This document shows positions 12,786-25,408 of a DNA stretch of 64,000 bases, in pieces (the stretch's first letter is position 1; the number at the start of each line of letters is the position of its first letter). Made by a program: the position numbers and the translations under genes. Location: the NCBI GenBank assembly GCA_009760855.2, contig WPIO01000194.1:395022-459021 (forward strand). The letters run 5' to 3'. The DNA is from Cristatella mucedo. Its lineage: Eukaryota; Bryozoa; Phylactolaemata; Cristatellidae. The notes below the pieces were generated by a model, which had not been told where the DNA came from, did not search any database, and saw only the letters and a list, made by a program, of their open reading frames with translations.

Positions 12786-13940
12786 TTTCTTTTATAATAA
12801 CGAATCCAATACATTTAATAAAATAGTTAATTTCTACTGTTCCACAAACGTAATATTTCCTATATGGTCCGTACGATTGTTTTTGAATGGTCCTTATGGA
12901 TATATGAGTAGTCCTCGTGGATATTTGACAGTACCGAAACAAATGATTGGCATTTTGAGTATGTAATTTCAGAGCAATTGAATAGTGATTAACCATACCT
13001 GATTGATGCAGCATCAAGCAGCTGCTCGCATAAAGCAGATGCATTTTGCTAGGCGTAAGGAGTATTTATTATAAAATTAATGAAAAATTACTAAATCGAA
13101 TATGCATCTGTTCAGGTATACAGCACGTAAAGAGAATACCTTGTTATGTTTGTTGGGCTCAAGAAAAGTCTCGGCGTCTCGGATTGCATGCAAACACAGC
13201 AAAAAAGCTATTGAAAGTGAAGCACAATATTGCTCCTTACTAGAAAATGGAATTTTGAGCACGAAATACAGTGGTAAGTTATCATTTTTCAGTTTAGATA
13301 ATTCTATATTTTGTCCAGTATGATAAATGGAAGACAAGAAAGCCATCAAGTTGGCTATACAATGTATGTGGCTGGAACTGATAAATCAATCAGGTACTTG
13401 CCACTTCTGCACAATTAAGAGTTCAGAACCTGGACCTGCGAAGAGCTTTCTGTTATTGATCCTCAAATTTTGTCCAACCCAATACCTCAGTATAGATTGA
13501 GTTCTCTTAGGGCGTTTGATCGAATTTAATATTATTATGATTAACAAACGCTCTTTGATTATGTTCTAAAAACATTGCTTCGAGAAGAAAGCAATATATC
13601 CTTTTTTTATAATAGCTCTCTGCAAAGTCACCCTACTAAGATGTGACTACACTGCTCAAATTTTATAAAGTCTCTGCTTTGTCTGCCTTTTTATCGATTT
13701 AAAATAAACTTTAGTGTCTTTGCAAATTCTAATAAAAGTTATACGAATATATTCAGTACCACCGTGCTAAGAAGGAATGTATCAAGAGAAGACTCCTATA
13801 GATACAGAAATCGATGGATACCGAACCCATGCTGGTGCGCCATCAGAGAAGCATCAAAGTGCTCCTTACTTGTCATGTGCTCCTTACTTATCGGTTTACT
13901 TTGATGCAATATGAGAGAAATTAAGAACGATGGAAGTTGA
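12786..13940. other. Intergenic DNA downstream of the DEG/ENaC gene
   Basis: Frames of 60-90 codons occur on both strands at 12769-13349 without recognisable motifs. A LINE tail fragment lies at 13475-13545. Confidence 0.4.
13475..13545 (+). mobile_element. LINE-A/SINE-2 tail fragment
   Basis: The block ATTGAGTTCTCTTAGGGCGT followed by ATTATTATGATT matches the shared LINE-A/SINE-2 3' end. No body is recognisable upstream. Confidence 0.5.
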
Positions 13941-13946
13941 TTTATT
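13941..13946 (-). promoter_or_regulatory. Candidate polyadenylation signal AATAAA for the DEG/ENaC gene
   Basis: AATAAA on the minus strand lies about 270 bp past the stop codon and is the first such hexamer downstream. It would give a short 3' UTR. Position and sequence are the only support. Confidence 0.4.
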
Positions 13947-14212
13947 AATCAAGGCACTGCAATGTCACAGGAGTTAAAGGCTCACTTCTTGATGTCATAC
14001 TGAGGAAAGAAAACAAAAATTTGAACACAGAGCTAGTTTTAGCTGTAAAAGCACGTGGCAGTGAGCATTGGGATACAACATGCCGATCAGATAATGAAGT
14101 TAGTGAAACACCAATGATTCTAATGATATTAAATGTGTGCCCTTAAGTCGTTATACTGCAAGTGAAAAATTTTGATAAATTTGTTACTAAAGCAACATAA
14201 CAAGCAACGAAA

Positions 14213-14388
14213 TTAAGTGTTCGAGAATGCTATTTTTCTGATGCTGCTTGTTGACGGAGAAATAGACTGCACTGCATTCTTTTTCTTAAGAAAGCGGTCG
14301 TATACGAGTTCTGTAATCACTTGTGCAAGTTCGATAAAAGTCATGAAGCTGAAGCCGATATAAAGTCCTGATGCTCCGCCCAAGTCAT
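14213..14388 (-). CDS. DEG/ENaC exon 9: TM2, selectivity filter and C-terminus
   Basis: The last coding exon completes Asn415 and encodes residues 416-472, then TAA. NDLGGASGLYIGFSFMTFIE aligns with the family (S/G)D(L/I)GGxxGLFxGxSxLTxxE, so TM2 spans about 418-440. The filter triplet is G426-F427-S428 where relatives usually have a small middle residue. The cytoplasmic tail is short, with a KKK patch after TM2 and a Ser-rich end. The acceptor is TTGTATTTCAG. Confidence 0.95.
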
Positions 14389-14990
14389 CTGAAATACAAT
14401 AATAGTCAATTATATCTGTAAACTTAATTCAGTTTTGTAATGGAGAGAAAAAAATTGACATCACGTATATTTTTACATAATTAAAGTGTCGATATCAACA
14501 AAAACAGTACACAGAGATTCTGAAAATCCCATCACCGGTTGGAGTGTGCTGTTCAAATTAAGACACTTGGTTTTGCTAGCCAGATCGGCCATTTTAGCTT
14601 CGACGTAAGCTAGAAGTTCTTTATGAAAAAATGTTTCACTATAACAAGCTAGATTATGTATTAGTTAATTAGTTGGTCTATGTGTCCGTGTGTCCTTATG
14701 GGCATCACTGTCACTGACGTGATGCCTAAATTGAGACGTTTGTGCTGAATTAAAAATCTGTCAACGAGCAGACAGTAAAGATGTTCTCCGAAGTGGAGTG
14801 ATTTTTTGATAATTTGCATATGTTGCTGCAAAGAGTGCATCCGTTGTTGAAATGAATGAAATACTAAAATGCTAAAGCATGAACATCATAGATGTGTTTA
14901 AGCTTAGTAGGATTTTTCAAATGGTTGCCATGGCATTACGAGCAGTTTTTGCTTGGTGCATTACACCCGATGGGGCAATTGGTGCTAGGT

Positions 14991-15150
14991 GAGCCACGAT
15001 GGCCCACTGAGTAAGGCTGTTGCCTTTCATGACCTTGGTCAAGTGGTCGTGGATTCGAATCTTACGCGAGTGATTCATCATCGCAACTAGAAGCGGTAGT
15101 GATAGCCGTAAAAAGCTCTCATATAGCTACACAAATGAGGTAGTTAAATG
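14991..15150 (+). mobile_element. SINE-1 copy b
   Basis: GAGCCACGATGG, ACTGAGTAAGGCTGTTGCC and GGATTCGAATC (B-box-like) are followed by the GTGATAGCCGTAAAAAGCTC body and the TTAAATG end. It lies in DEG/ENaC intron 8. Confidence 0.85.
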
Positions 15151-16225
15151 TTCCTGTAATAATTCAGACACTTACCAGCTTTAAATTGTCCCAGCTGAGT
15201 TAGCATCCTAAAAAAGCTACCTGATTTTTCGAAAGTATGAGTTCTACGTTTCTGCATACGTGCTTTGTGTTTACCAGTTTTCTATGAAGCTAAAAATTAA
15301 TGATAGCCTATTAATTTGCCACAGGCGCATTTTTTATGAATACCTATCATGATCCAGCTTTAGCAAGAGCTAAAAAAAGAGTTCTTGCCAGCTACAAACA
15401 AACGAAAAGCCTGAGGATGTAGTGGACGCTAAAGAAAATCTCCATTAACTTTCTTTGGGCTTAAAATAGCTGAGATTTAGTATTCAAGCTGCCTAAGTAT
15501 CTAAATATTTTGAACTTCGTTCATTTAGAAATTTAAGTAATTGGGCTTTTTTAGAAATGATCATCTGGACTTGCAGAAGAACTTTTTTGTAAAACAATAG
15601 TGTGCCATTTATATTATTTGCACTTATTAACAGTTAACATGAACTATTATTGCTCCATAAAACATAACACTGATAATTAGTGTCTAGCTTTAATGAATAA
15701 TTTACTATATTTTCTCCAGTCAATTTTTGCAAGTGCTTAGTCAGATCTAAATTCTTTACGAAATATTGGGTTTGCAGAGCATCACATTTTAACTTGCTAT
15801 GTTCTGGAGAAAGAAACCGTAGTAGTGGGAGACTGAAGTAAGTTTACTTCCAAGGCCTAACCTGAGTTATCGAGAGATGTCTATTTGTCTGAAATAATGA
15901 GTGCATTTTTTTCCTATTAACTGTAAGCTGACTAAATGTGGATTTTTACCTCCTGACACCAAGCACTAATCTAGTTTCTCGTCCGTTGCAGAATTCTCTT
16001 TCGAATATCCAAGTTCTCGCGAACATCGTATTTGCAAATAGATGCAGCTAAGACGTTTCTAGACCTTTTCGGTTTTGTTGGTGACCGTAGTGCCTAAGAA
16101 ATGATGTGCCTATGGATATCTCAGTATTTACCACTTAGAGCTGAGTCCACCAAACTAGAGGCATTGTGAGATATGGTGACGGCTTGTAATATGCCAAATA
16201 ACTATGATCGTGCATGCCTATTATA

Positions 16226-16402
16226 GTGAGCCGTGATGGTACACTAGGTAAGGCTGTTGCTTTTAATGACCTTGGACATGACCTTGGCCCCGAGGTTATG
16301 AGTTTGAATCTTGCACTGGGTTATTTATTCATCGCCAATGCACGAGGTGGTGATAGTCGTACATGCTCTTCCGGCTCTAAAAAAGGTTGTTTAATCAGCT
16401 AG
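16226..16402 (+). mobile_element. SINE-1 copy c
   Basis: GTGAGCCGTGATGG, ACTAGGTAAGGCTGTTGC and GAGTTTGAATC are followed by GTGATAGTCGTACATGCTCT and AAAAGGTTGTTTAATCAGCT, matching the family end. Confidence 0.85.
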
Positions 16403-16479
16403 AACTTGTTTATAATCATTTCGTTATTTTTGCACAAATGCATTCGTAGACGTTATTGCTGTTGCATTACTGTTCGTGA

Positions 16480-19083
16480 GTTATGCATTAATAAAAGATG
16501 AATTCTCCCGATCCGACACAGGGGGTATAAGCTGAGAACCCGCCAGTTTAGGACTCCTATCATTGTCTCGAACCGCTCGGAAAATTTCATCTCAAGCATT
16601 GCCATGAATCTCTCTACCTTGGCGTTAACCAGGCAATGATTCAGGTCGCCAAACCTAACACTTGTCTTTGGAATCCTCTCGCTCAATGGCTGTTACCCCT
16701 TATTAATAAGAGACTTGTATCTGAAAACAACCTTGACCTGCTCGCTTTGACAGAAACTTGGCAAAAGTCGGTCAACCTCAGGACAGCAATGACACTACCC
16801 CAAAAGGATTCTACTTCTTTCACACTCCTAGATATATGAATACTGGAGGCAAATTCGCAGCTATTGTACACTAATCCTTTTACTTCAAGGTGTTCGCAGT
16901 CCTCCTAGAAGCAGTCATTCGATTCGAATCTAGTGTTTTGAGTTCACCCGACAAGTTACTGGTGGTGACAGTAGTCTATCGTTCTCAAGGTACCTAGTCA
17001 TCCTTTATCTCATATTTCTGTGATCTCATATCGATTTTGGGTGTAAGAAATTGATCCTTATTCGTCATTGATGATTTAAACGTTCATTTTAATAACTTAT
17101 CTGACGCCTTCAGCACCGATTTTCTTGCACTGACTGACTCGTCCCTTTAATCTCAAATAACCTAGAAATCCTTCTTATCGTACAGTTAATCGATGTAATA
17201 ACTTCTTAGTCAACAAGATATAGAAGATCGGGGAGTCAACACCTTTAGTGGCAGCATCTCTTTGCTATCTCCCAATGTCAGCATTCATAGAGGACACTAA
17301 TAACATCGACCCTAAGTTCATATCCCGGTCGAAGAAGAGAACTAGTCATTTAGTCGTTATTCCCATAGTCCTGCTTCTTTGATGCATCGATCAGTTTTGC
17401 TGTTGCCATGCATAACTACCGTCGTAAATATGTTAGTTGCCTCAGCTCATGTATCATTATCTTTCAAAGGGCTGTAGTCGGGCCAATACGTAAAAAGACT
17501 AGTTGATTAAACAGTCTCTTTAATATAGGAACATAAGAGCATTTACGGTATCACAACTGCTAGCAGCACCGATAAAGGATTGTCCAATGCAGGATTTGAA
17601 CCCACGACCTTGGGACCGAGATCACGTAAAGCTACCGCCTTAACTATTGTGCCATCATGGCTCGCCAAGACTAGACTAAGAGAAGTTGACCAACCTCCGC
17701 CCGGGTACTCTTCAATTTCACATACACTAAGTTTATCAATATCAAAGACATTAAACGAGTCACGGTAGACTTGTAGAACTCAAATATTGAAACTGGAAAC
17801 TTTGCTGGGAAGCTCCAGTCTGATTTTATCACTAACACTCCAGGTAATTGGCATTTATCTGAGTGTAAATATAACCACCTACTTAGGACGTCACAATTAC
17901 GTAGAGTATATCTGCTCGATTTTTTCAATATTTATGCAGCTTCCGATAAAATCGATCATCAAATCCTTCTTGAGATCACTAACACTGCACTGCAATTTTG
18001 CAGGTACTATCTCAATGGGAGTCTCCAGTATTGATATAAATGGACAAAGATCATCCAACTAATGTCAGAAGTGGAGGGTATCCAGGGCTTTGTAATTGGT
18101 CCCTTTTCTTTTCATGGTTTATAGTTTCCCTCTTGCTGATGCGATTGCTAGGCAAAATCTAGCCTTTCACTACTATGCAGATTACAGTCGGTTATGTGTC
18201 TGCTTTAAGCTCTCTCAGCCCTTGAGGAAGTTAGATTATTCTGTCAACTCTCTTGGTGTATGGATTGATGACATCCACACATGGATGGTAGCACGCAACC
18301 TTAAATTGAGTGATGGTACAACCAACTTACTAGTCATGGGTTAAAGAGTGTGATTAAGAAATTTGCATGGTTAATGCTCACAATCGGCTCTGCCAGAAAA
18401 TCTCCTGTTCAATCTGCACAAAATCTAGGTGTCGTGCTCCTAAAAGACATTTAATGTAACGATCACATTAGCTCCACGGCCAAATCTGTCTTTTTCCAGC
18501 TACTTGAATTTGCTAGTATTTGGGCTTGTTTAGACAGTAATACCACATCAAAATTAGTTCATGCATTTTAGACATTCCGTCTTGATTTCTGTAACTACTA
18601 CCTGCTGGTCTACCTGCCTGTGCAATCAGTCTCTTGCAGCTAGTGCAATATTTGCAACTAGGATTTTCTGTCACGAGCGTCTCATTTGCCGAATCAAATC
18701 ACTTCTCGCCGACCTGCACTGACTTCCAGTCAAGTGACACATTGACTTCAAGGTTGGGTCATTCACTTTTAGGTCCTTTTTTTGCTATAGCCTACCTATC
18801 AGATCTACTCCCCAACCAAGCTAAGCGTCTTACCACACGTTTTTTTTGGGTCCAGTAGTTTACCTATTCAGCACGTTTAGCTAGTAAGCTCCCGAACGCT
18901 GAGACGCCTCCAATCTGTGTTATGGCATTCCCTGACTAGACCACATTAACAAAAAAACTAAAAATGATTCTATATATCGAAGCACTCAGGTCCCTGAGGT
19001 TTGTCTTTTTTGTGCTTATGCATGGTGTGACCGTGCATGCTTTCATTAACCATTTTTGCATGCTGATTCTGATTAAATTTGTT
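16480..19083 (+). mobile_element. LINE-A-related copy 3: most complete, with endonuclease and RT remnants
   Basis: This plus-strand element retains a trace of the apurinic-type endonuclease (NNLDLLALTETWQK at about 16718-16760), a linker (VVGPIRKKTR, interrupted at 17503-17666 by a SINE-1 insertion), and RT pieces: SSIDINGQRSS near 18030, FHYYADY near 18165-18185, and WMVARNLKLSDGTTNLLVMG near 18285-18340. The pol C-terminus continues to about 18960 with many frameshifts. Its 3' UTR is cut at about 19083 by the tail of the opposite-strand copy 4. It is the only copy here in which endonuclease sequence can be read. Confidence 0.8.
17503..17666 (-). mobile_element. SINE-1 copy d, inserted in LINE-A copy 3 with 8-bp target duplication
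   Basis: The minus-strand head (GAGCCATGATGGCACA) is at the right, and the TTAATCAAC end at the left. AAGACTAG occurs at 17495-17502 and again at 17667-17674, as expected for a target-site duplication. The flanks together read through the LINE linker (VVGPIRKK...TRLREVDQPPP), as in copy 1, so the insertion interrupted a LINE. Confidence 0.92.
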
Positions 19084-19084
19084 T

Positions 19085-19790
19085 ATAATAATAATAACAT
19101 TAATAATAATGCACTTGATAAAACGCCCTCAGATAAGTCAATCTCTTTCTAGGTGCTTTATATTTGCTGCAAAGGAAAATGCAATTCAATGGTGAGTATC
19201 ATCATGCTTGATAAACAAACAAAATGAATAACATGGTAAGTGGTGACACACACAGGGTCAGCTTGCAAATGTACTTAGTGGCAGCATGCACTGTGTCAGC
19301 TTGCATAAGCACATGAAGGACGAATCACAGGGACCCACTCAATTACGTCCTACATTGGTGTGTTTTTAAGTTCTTTTTTAATATCGTCAGGTCAGGAGAT
19401 GTTCCGACGCAGGTCGGTAGGGAGATCCAGGCTATGGGAGCAAACGAACTAAATACACAGTCTCCAAGGATTTGAGCTGTGTACGAGGTATTTGTTGACT
19501 GTTTGATTCCGAGAGGCGGATGGTACGACGTTTGGCCTGATGGGGAAGTATATCAGAGAGATTGGCTGGAGCCGAAGAATTAAGTGACCTAAAAGTATGC
19601 GACAAAACCTTCAAGTCAATCCGTTGCTTGACTGGTAGCCAGTGCAGGTCGGCGAGAAGGGGTATAATTTGACAACTGCGACGCTCACTATAGTCAAGCC
19701 TATCTGCAGAGTTTTGCACCAGCTGAAATCGTCTGATCGCACATGCTGGTAGGCCAGTAAGCATGCTGGTAGTCCAGTAAGTAACGTTAT
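19085..19790 (-). mobile_element. LINE-A copy 4: 3' fragment
   Basis: The AT-rich tail with TAA repeats at 19085-19111 leads into the 3' UTR and the pol C-terminal frame at 19432-19890 (LLADLHWLPVKQRIDLKVLSHTF). A partial 20-bp tandem repeat (two tries of GCTGGTAG-CCAGTAAG) lies at the 5' end near 19743-19783. It abuts copy 3 tail to tail. Confidence 0.88.
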
Positions 19791-20838
19791 TCTGGTTGGC
19801 ATTGAGCATACTATCACTAAACATCCAACCATTCTTCTTTTGAAGCAAATGAAAAGTTCCAAGAAACTGATGGAATTTTTTGAGGGCCATATAACATAAG
19901 TATTTTTATTGTTGTGTTAGGTGCTGAAAGCGAATGAAATGCTTTGTCAAACGGCACATACGAGTTCTTTGACCTGCCTTCAAACAAGAGTAGATGCATT
20001 TTGCAGCTTTTTTCCAAAGACTTAGCCAGCTATATTGCTTTTAAAAGCTCTCGGCGAATAAAGCGGAGGTCGTCGTTTTAAAAATGTGGTGCATGCCTGC
20101 AATTGTCAAGATGCAAGCTGCATTTCAGCTGTGACACTATAATCGCACGGTTTATGCCATACGTTCGTTGCACGAGTTCGAGGTTAATGCCATAAATTTG
20201 TTGCACGAGTTGACACCGATCTCTTTTTGAACATAATTAATCGGTGCAATGCGATTCACAAAATTAAGGAATATGATTCATGCGGCTCTCACGACCTGCA
20301 GTGGTCTTCCTCTTTCTTCAAGTCTCAGTAGAACGAAACCGTTCAGCTAATCTTTCCTCTGGATAAAACGTCTCTGTACTTTTCCTAATGGCTTTGCTTG
20401 CTCAGGCGTGCGTGATTTAGTGCTTACAACTGACCTACGTATCCTTATCAACGATTGGCTTCTAGTAGGTGACAATCGTTAAGGAGGCCTATTTGTGGAC
20501 TTTTGCATGCTGGTCCAATTGTGTTGCATGCTGTTTTTGTATGCTAGTCTTAGCGTAATACATTACATGTTATTCGCACTTGTTGATCGATTCTCCTGCA
20601 ACGAATTTGATTTCTCCTACACAGAGCTTCGGAGATTTTTGTTGTGTGTCCTATACATGAATTATCGCTACTATATTCTGGAACATATGATTTAACATCT
20701 ACAAGTGAAGCTTTTGCTCCTTTAAGCGATGTTTTCATCTTGAATTAGCAGCAACTTTCGCATTTTCATTTTCATGCAAACGGTAATTGAGGCATTCCGT
20801 GAAATAATTGATTATTTGTCGGTTGTTCTTGTACATAC

Positions 20839-20930
20839 TCAAAGTTGAAGTCACGGTATGAGCAGGTGCTTGAGACACAACTGTACTTCCAATATCCGTG
20901 AAGTATATTTTGAGTCCAACCCAGTTTTGT
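20839..20930 (-). CDS. DEG/ENaC exon 8: pre-TM2 strand
   Basis: This 92-bp exon completes Arg384 and encodes residues 385-414. Its QNWVGLKIYFTDIGSTVVSQ is the conserved pre-TM2 strand (NxLxLxIYFxxLxxxxxxQ). It then reads APAHTVTSTL, leading to TM2. Ser occupies the approximate degenerin (DEG) site, where the family keeps a small residue. The acceptor is TTCTATTGCAG and the donor GTATGT. Confidence 0.94.
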
Positions 20931-23149
20931 CTGCAATAGAAATAGAAATAATCCCACATACTTTTTAACATAAGTGTGCGAGTACGAAAGCTCACTAAAC
21001 AGAAATTGCTGAAGTCAAGCGTATTCTTCCTTTTTTGATTTTTACAGAACACCTGCAGTGGTGCAACTGTTTTGAGGGTCTCACAAACATTTCAATTCGG
21101 TATGCTGAATTTATAAAATTGAATATATAGCTGCAAATGTAGATTTCTAGAAAAACCTTAAGCACATATTTAAATATTTAATAATGACTAAGTGATGAGC
21201 TCCCTATCATTAAAGCTTAGAGAGGAAATCTCAAATTACTTATAACTTTCTGCTATTGCTTGATATTTAAAAATTATACACTACCGTTAAGGGAAACAAT
21301 GGTCACCTGATTTAACGGCAATATATTAATTAGGTCTAACCCTTGGTGGCGAGTGAAATGTGGGTTGCAGTTGCCCAACTCCTGGGTAGTAAAGTCCGTG
21401 GACCTTACTGCTAGATTGAGAAGCAGCTGAAGTGAGTCAAACGTAGACCCATTCAAAAGCCACTTTTAGGCAGCAGTAGAAGAGTTTCAGAGACTATTAT
21501 TCCGCTTTCAGAGGTTCCCTACTGCAGGCCTTAAATTCAATAACTATCTGATTTGAGAATTGCATGAGCTAGCGATAAAATCAACTGGCATATATGATAG
21601 CGTTCAATCTATGCACTACAGGCGTTCAGTCTATGCAGTTAGGACAGCAATGCAAGGCAATGCAAATGTTAGCCTGAGCATTTCAAACTATACCTGCAGT
21701 GTTTGATCTTGCATGAGCTGCCATAAACTTAGTAGCCGGAGTTTTAACATTCTTTTTAAACCTTGAATTGAAAAATACAAGCAAGCTTTAACCTCAATAA
21801 CAAATTCCTTCGATTGATGGAGTCATTCAAAGCAGTTCTTCCAAAGGTGGTCTTCCTTACTGCCCTCCAAACTAACTCAATATGAATAGACGTCTAGATA
21901 ACATATGTCAATAGTATTGGTAATATATATGTACATACATATATATTTGCGATGGTTGTTTTATTATATGACCTCTTTGAAGTGCGCCCAATTTAATAGA
22001 TTTTAAGAATTCTGACCTCATTTTTAGGGATGACCTCAGCAGGTTGCATACTAGAGGAACAGTAATTTTATTGAAACTTTGCATGCAGAGTAGTAAAGTA
22101 ATCAACGGAATATCTTGCTAAAAGGGGCTACTAATATTTGAGCGGAGAGATAGATCTCAGTATTTATTTGAATATATGTTATCATCAGACATTTAATTCT
22201 TTGTAGGGAAGGATATACTCAAAAAGTTTTTCAAGTACTTTTAGATTATAGCTGCAGCTTCAGTCTAGAGGTCCTGAGCTAGCCTTCTTTGCTTCGTCCT
22301 TATCGAGAAATAAATCATGATAACAATCTGTGAGCCAAGAACTCACATAGTAAAGCTTAAAATTTAATATCCTGCGGAAAATACATTGTCAGGTTGGTAC
22401 GAATTCTGACTATTGCTGAAAGTTGGAAATGAAATAGCAAACCTGAAACTTCTAGTTAAATTGTTGACACTCCAAGCTTACATCTGGAAGTATCCTCACA
22501 GAGGCAGAACCAAAAATCTTGTAATGAAATGTTGCACGGTTGCTAGTTGTCTTACATCCAGCGATTGATTGATGCCTCTGTGAGGACAACATGAAACCCA
22601 AGGTCAACTAGGATTAGTCCACTGCTCGGCCATGGCGGCTAACAAAGAGACCATTATTGTGGCTCTTCCTGATCCCGAGTGATTTCAGCATTTGGTAATG
22701 GTCGTTAATGACAGTTGGGTTTGTTAAAAGCCATCATTTGTAAAACAGCTGTTGGCAGTTTAAAATTTAAAGAAGAGCTGTTATCAGCAGTTTTGCTGCT
22801 TTCCCATTTCTCACTACTATACGTCTCTAACTTATTTTTGTGATACAAACAATTTCATAATGTATATTTTGTGATAAATTATAAATTAATTCATTTTAAT
22901 TAATATTATAATATTTCAGGATTACAAAAAAATTAAGCGATTCTAAATTAACTACAAGTAAATTGAGATGCAATCTTAATTTTCTATCAAAATTTTATAA
23001 AAGCCCGTCAATGTCGGTTTCATGCATACAAAAGCCCCTTACAATGTTTAGAGCTTTCAACGTGCTACACAGAGTTCCTGAAGAGCGTGAATTTGAACTA
23101 GAGGCAATCAAAACTGTCTTGTCCTCTGACTGCAAATAACGTTTCATCT

Positions 23150-24820
23150 TCTTTAAAGTAAGAACTTAAAATTAATCTTGAAGAGACAAGTTCATACTTT
23201 CCGCATTATTTGATGACTGTTCTGCGGCAATTTGTACACAGTTTACTCTAAATAGAACTGGGGCTGGAATTCCGGCAAAATTAAAAGTACGTTTTGCCTA
23301 GTGAACCGATGGATCTTTCAGATTGAAATAAAGGATCATGACATCTCGGCTCTATTGCTCTGCAACGTAACACTTCACATTTCCCACGAGCTTAGTACTA
23401 ATGGCATTATTCAGTCAAGAGAGCTTGTTAAACAAAATAAACTTGTTATACGAATTCTAAAATCGCGTAACTTCTTATAAGTGTGGCTTCGTCTCGACTT
23501 GAATTCTAAACAGAAAGTTTTGTAGATTCTAATGCTTTTAATGAAGTATCAAAATCTTCCAAATGCAATGTTTTAATCATTTCAAGCGCCTTGAATTGTG
23601 TTAGTATTTTGCAGATGGCGATTTTCGTCTTTAGTAGCAGCTCTGAAAATGTTGGGATGGAGTTCCAGCATGTACCGGCATCAAGATGCAGTTCGATCTA
23701 AACTCAACTTTGACTTGATCTATTTTAATTCAGCTTTTACTTTTGATTGAAAGAAATTATTTGAAAAGTTTGGTTTCGCTATGAATTTGAAAAGCTAACT
23801 GTATTTCATGAGAAGATGATATTAATCCACGTTTTTTACTGGTGTATTCCCACTGATCACTTCAAAGTCTGTACCTGCTTCAAAAATTGCCGATTTCTTC
23901 AATATCGTTACTATCCGGGTGAAAATCGATCATATCTCTAACTTTCTTGGCCAATGTGTGTAATACTCTAATGTGCAGACCATAGTTTAAGCAGAACTGT
24001 CCAATGACATCGATGTGGGTAATGTAATTCTTATTTACTGCAGTGCCGTCAATTCGAGGATCCTAAAATATTTCTCTCCATAGTGATTCAAAAGTGCTCA
24101 AATGCTCTCATTATTACTCTATACCGAAAGCAAAGCTCAAACAAAATATGGGAGCAATTCCCATCTCGATTGGTGTTTAATGGCTCCTATCATTATCATA
24201 GCTTCCGAAGAATCAACATGCACTCACAGATGTGTATTCGTCAATAGTCATGCTAAAATTAACTTCTTTCTCTAACTGTCCGATGATGTTAGTAATCATT
24301 GTATATCTCTTTTCTTAGTAATCATCATGCACCAGCTTCTTCACTTCGCTGTCAATCACTGGAAGTGAGAATTCATCTCGCGAGATTGATTCCATATATG
24401 CTTATTTCTAGCGATAGATCTATTCAATATTCTATCAGTAGCCAGGTCAAGAATAATCCCTTTCAGACTGTTTTGCCCCAGAAAATTTGCAATCTTTTTT
24501 TTTCTCTCTTATTGTTTACTGTCTTTTCCTTGGGTGTAAAACCTGCAACAGGTTTATTAAAATCAATTCCACGTATTTTAAGATGTCTTGTTGACATTGT
24601 TGGAAACTTTCAGAGCGTTAATAATTTTATTGAAACTGCATCTTGCACATTGGCATTCCTGATTAGTGGATCTCAATCTTTCTGATCCCGCGACCTTTAA
24701 ATACAGTTCTTCATGTTGCGGATACCCTAATTGTAAAATCATCGTATAAAAAATTCGGAAATGCATGTTTTCTGATGGTCCGACTCGACCCCTTTGACAG
24801 GGTCGTTCAACCCCCAAAGG
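23150..24820 (-). pseudogene. Decayed hAT-superfamily transposase
   Basis: Minus-strand patches, in order: ECQCARCSFNKIINALKVSN (BED-finger-like region, 24578-24817 frame); LEKEVNFSMTIDEYTSVSA near 24260-24220 (compare FSLTxDEWTS); FCLNYGLHIRVLHTLAKKVRDMI near 24010-23930 (compare CxAHxLxLxVxDxL); and HLDAGTCWNSIPTFSELLLKTKIAI near 23690-23620 (compare DVxTRWNSTxxMLxRxxxLxxAI), followed by a helical segment to about 23440. Stops and frameshifts are frequent. Ends and terminal repeats were not found. It lies in DEG/ENaC intron 7. Confidence 0.72.
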
Positions 24821-25408
24821 TGTCGTGACCTACAGGTTGAGAACAGCTGTTATAGATCTTCTGTGTTTAGACTGTTTCGTTTTGCAACCTATTTACGAAA
24901 TGAAGACATGACTGAAAAGAAAATCAATATTTGCTGACGCCAGGAGATCAAATTGGTTTATATCTGACTTAATTAAACCAAATTGGGCATTCAACACAGC
25001 TTTTGGCTAATTTGATGAAATCATCATACATTTTTAAGAAAATTCAAACAAAATCAAAAATAATTCCATTAATTATTGTATATCTGTATAGAAAGTTGGA
25101 GTCCTAGTAGTAATATATTTTTTTAATATTTCCGTTAGAAACACTATGACTGGTAGAAGAAACAGCTGTTGAGTGTTTTTGATTATGAGCGAGAAACAGC
25201 TGTTTCCGTTTCACCATTAAACAGTTACCAGAAAACCTAGTCACAATGTAGATTTAGCTGAAACAATATAATAGATATACGGCATGCGATTCGTGCTCAG
25301 CAATAGCTAGACTGTTTTCGGTTACTCTCGGGGCAGTAATTCACCTAATTCTCACACGTCTGACTGTGTAGTGAATGCGAACTAAATTGAAGAAGATGGA
25401 ATGATTAC

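Larger units (their letters stand above)
14389..20838 (-). other. DEG/ENaC intron 8
   Basis: Holds SINE-1 copies b, c and d and LINE-A copies 3 and 4. I see nothing in 15151-16225 or 19800-20838. Confidence 0.9.

Noticed and set aside
24299-24685. 128-codon plus-strand frame
   Set aside because: It lies antisense to the hAT transposase relic, whose motifs read on the minus strand.
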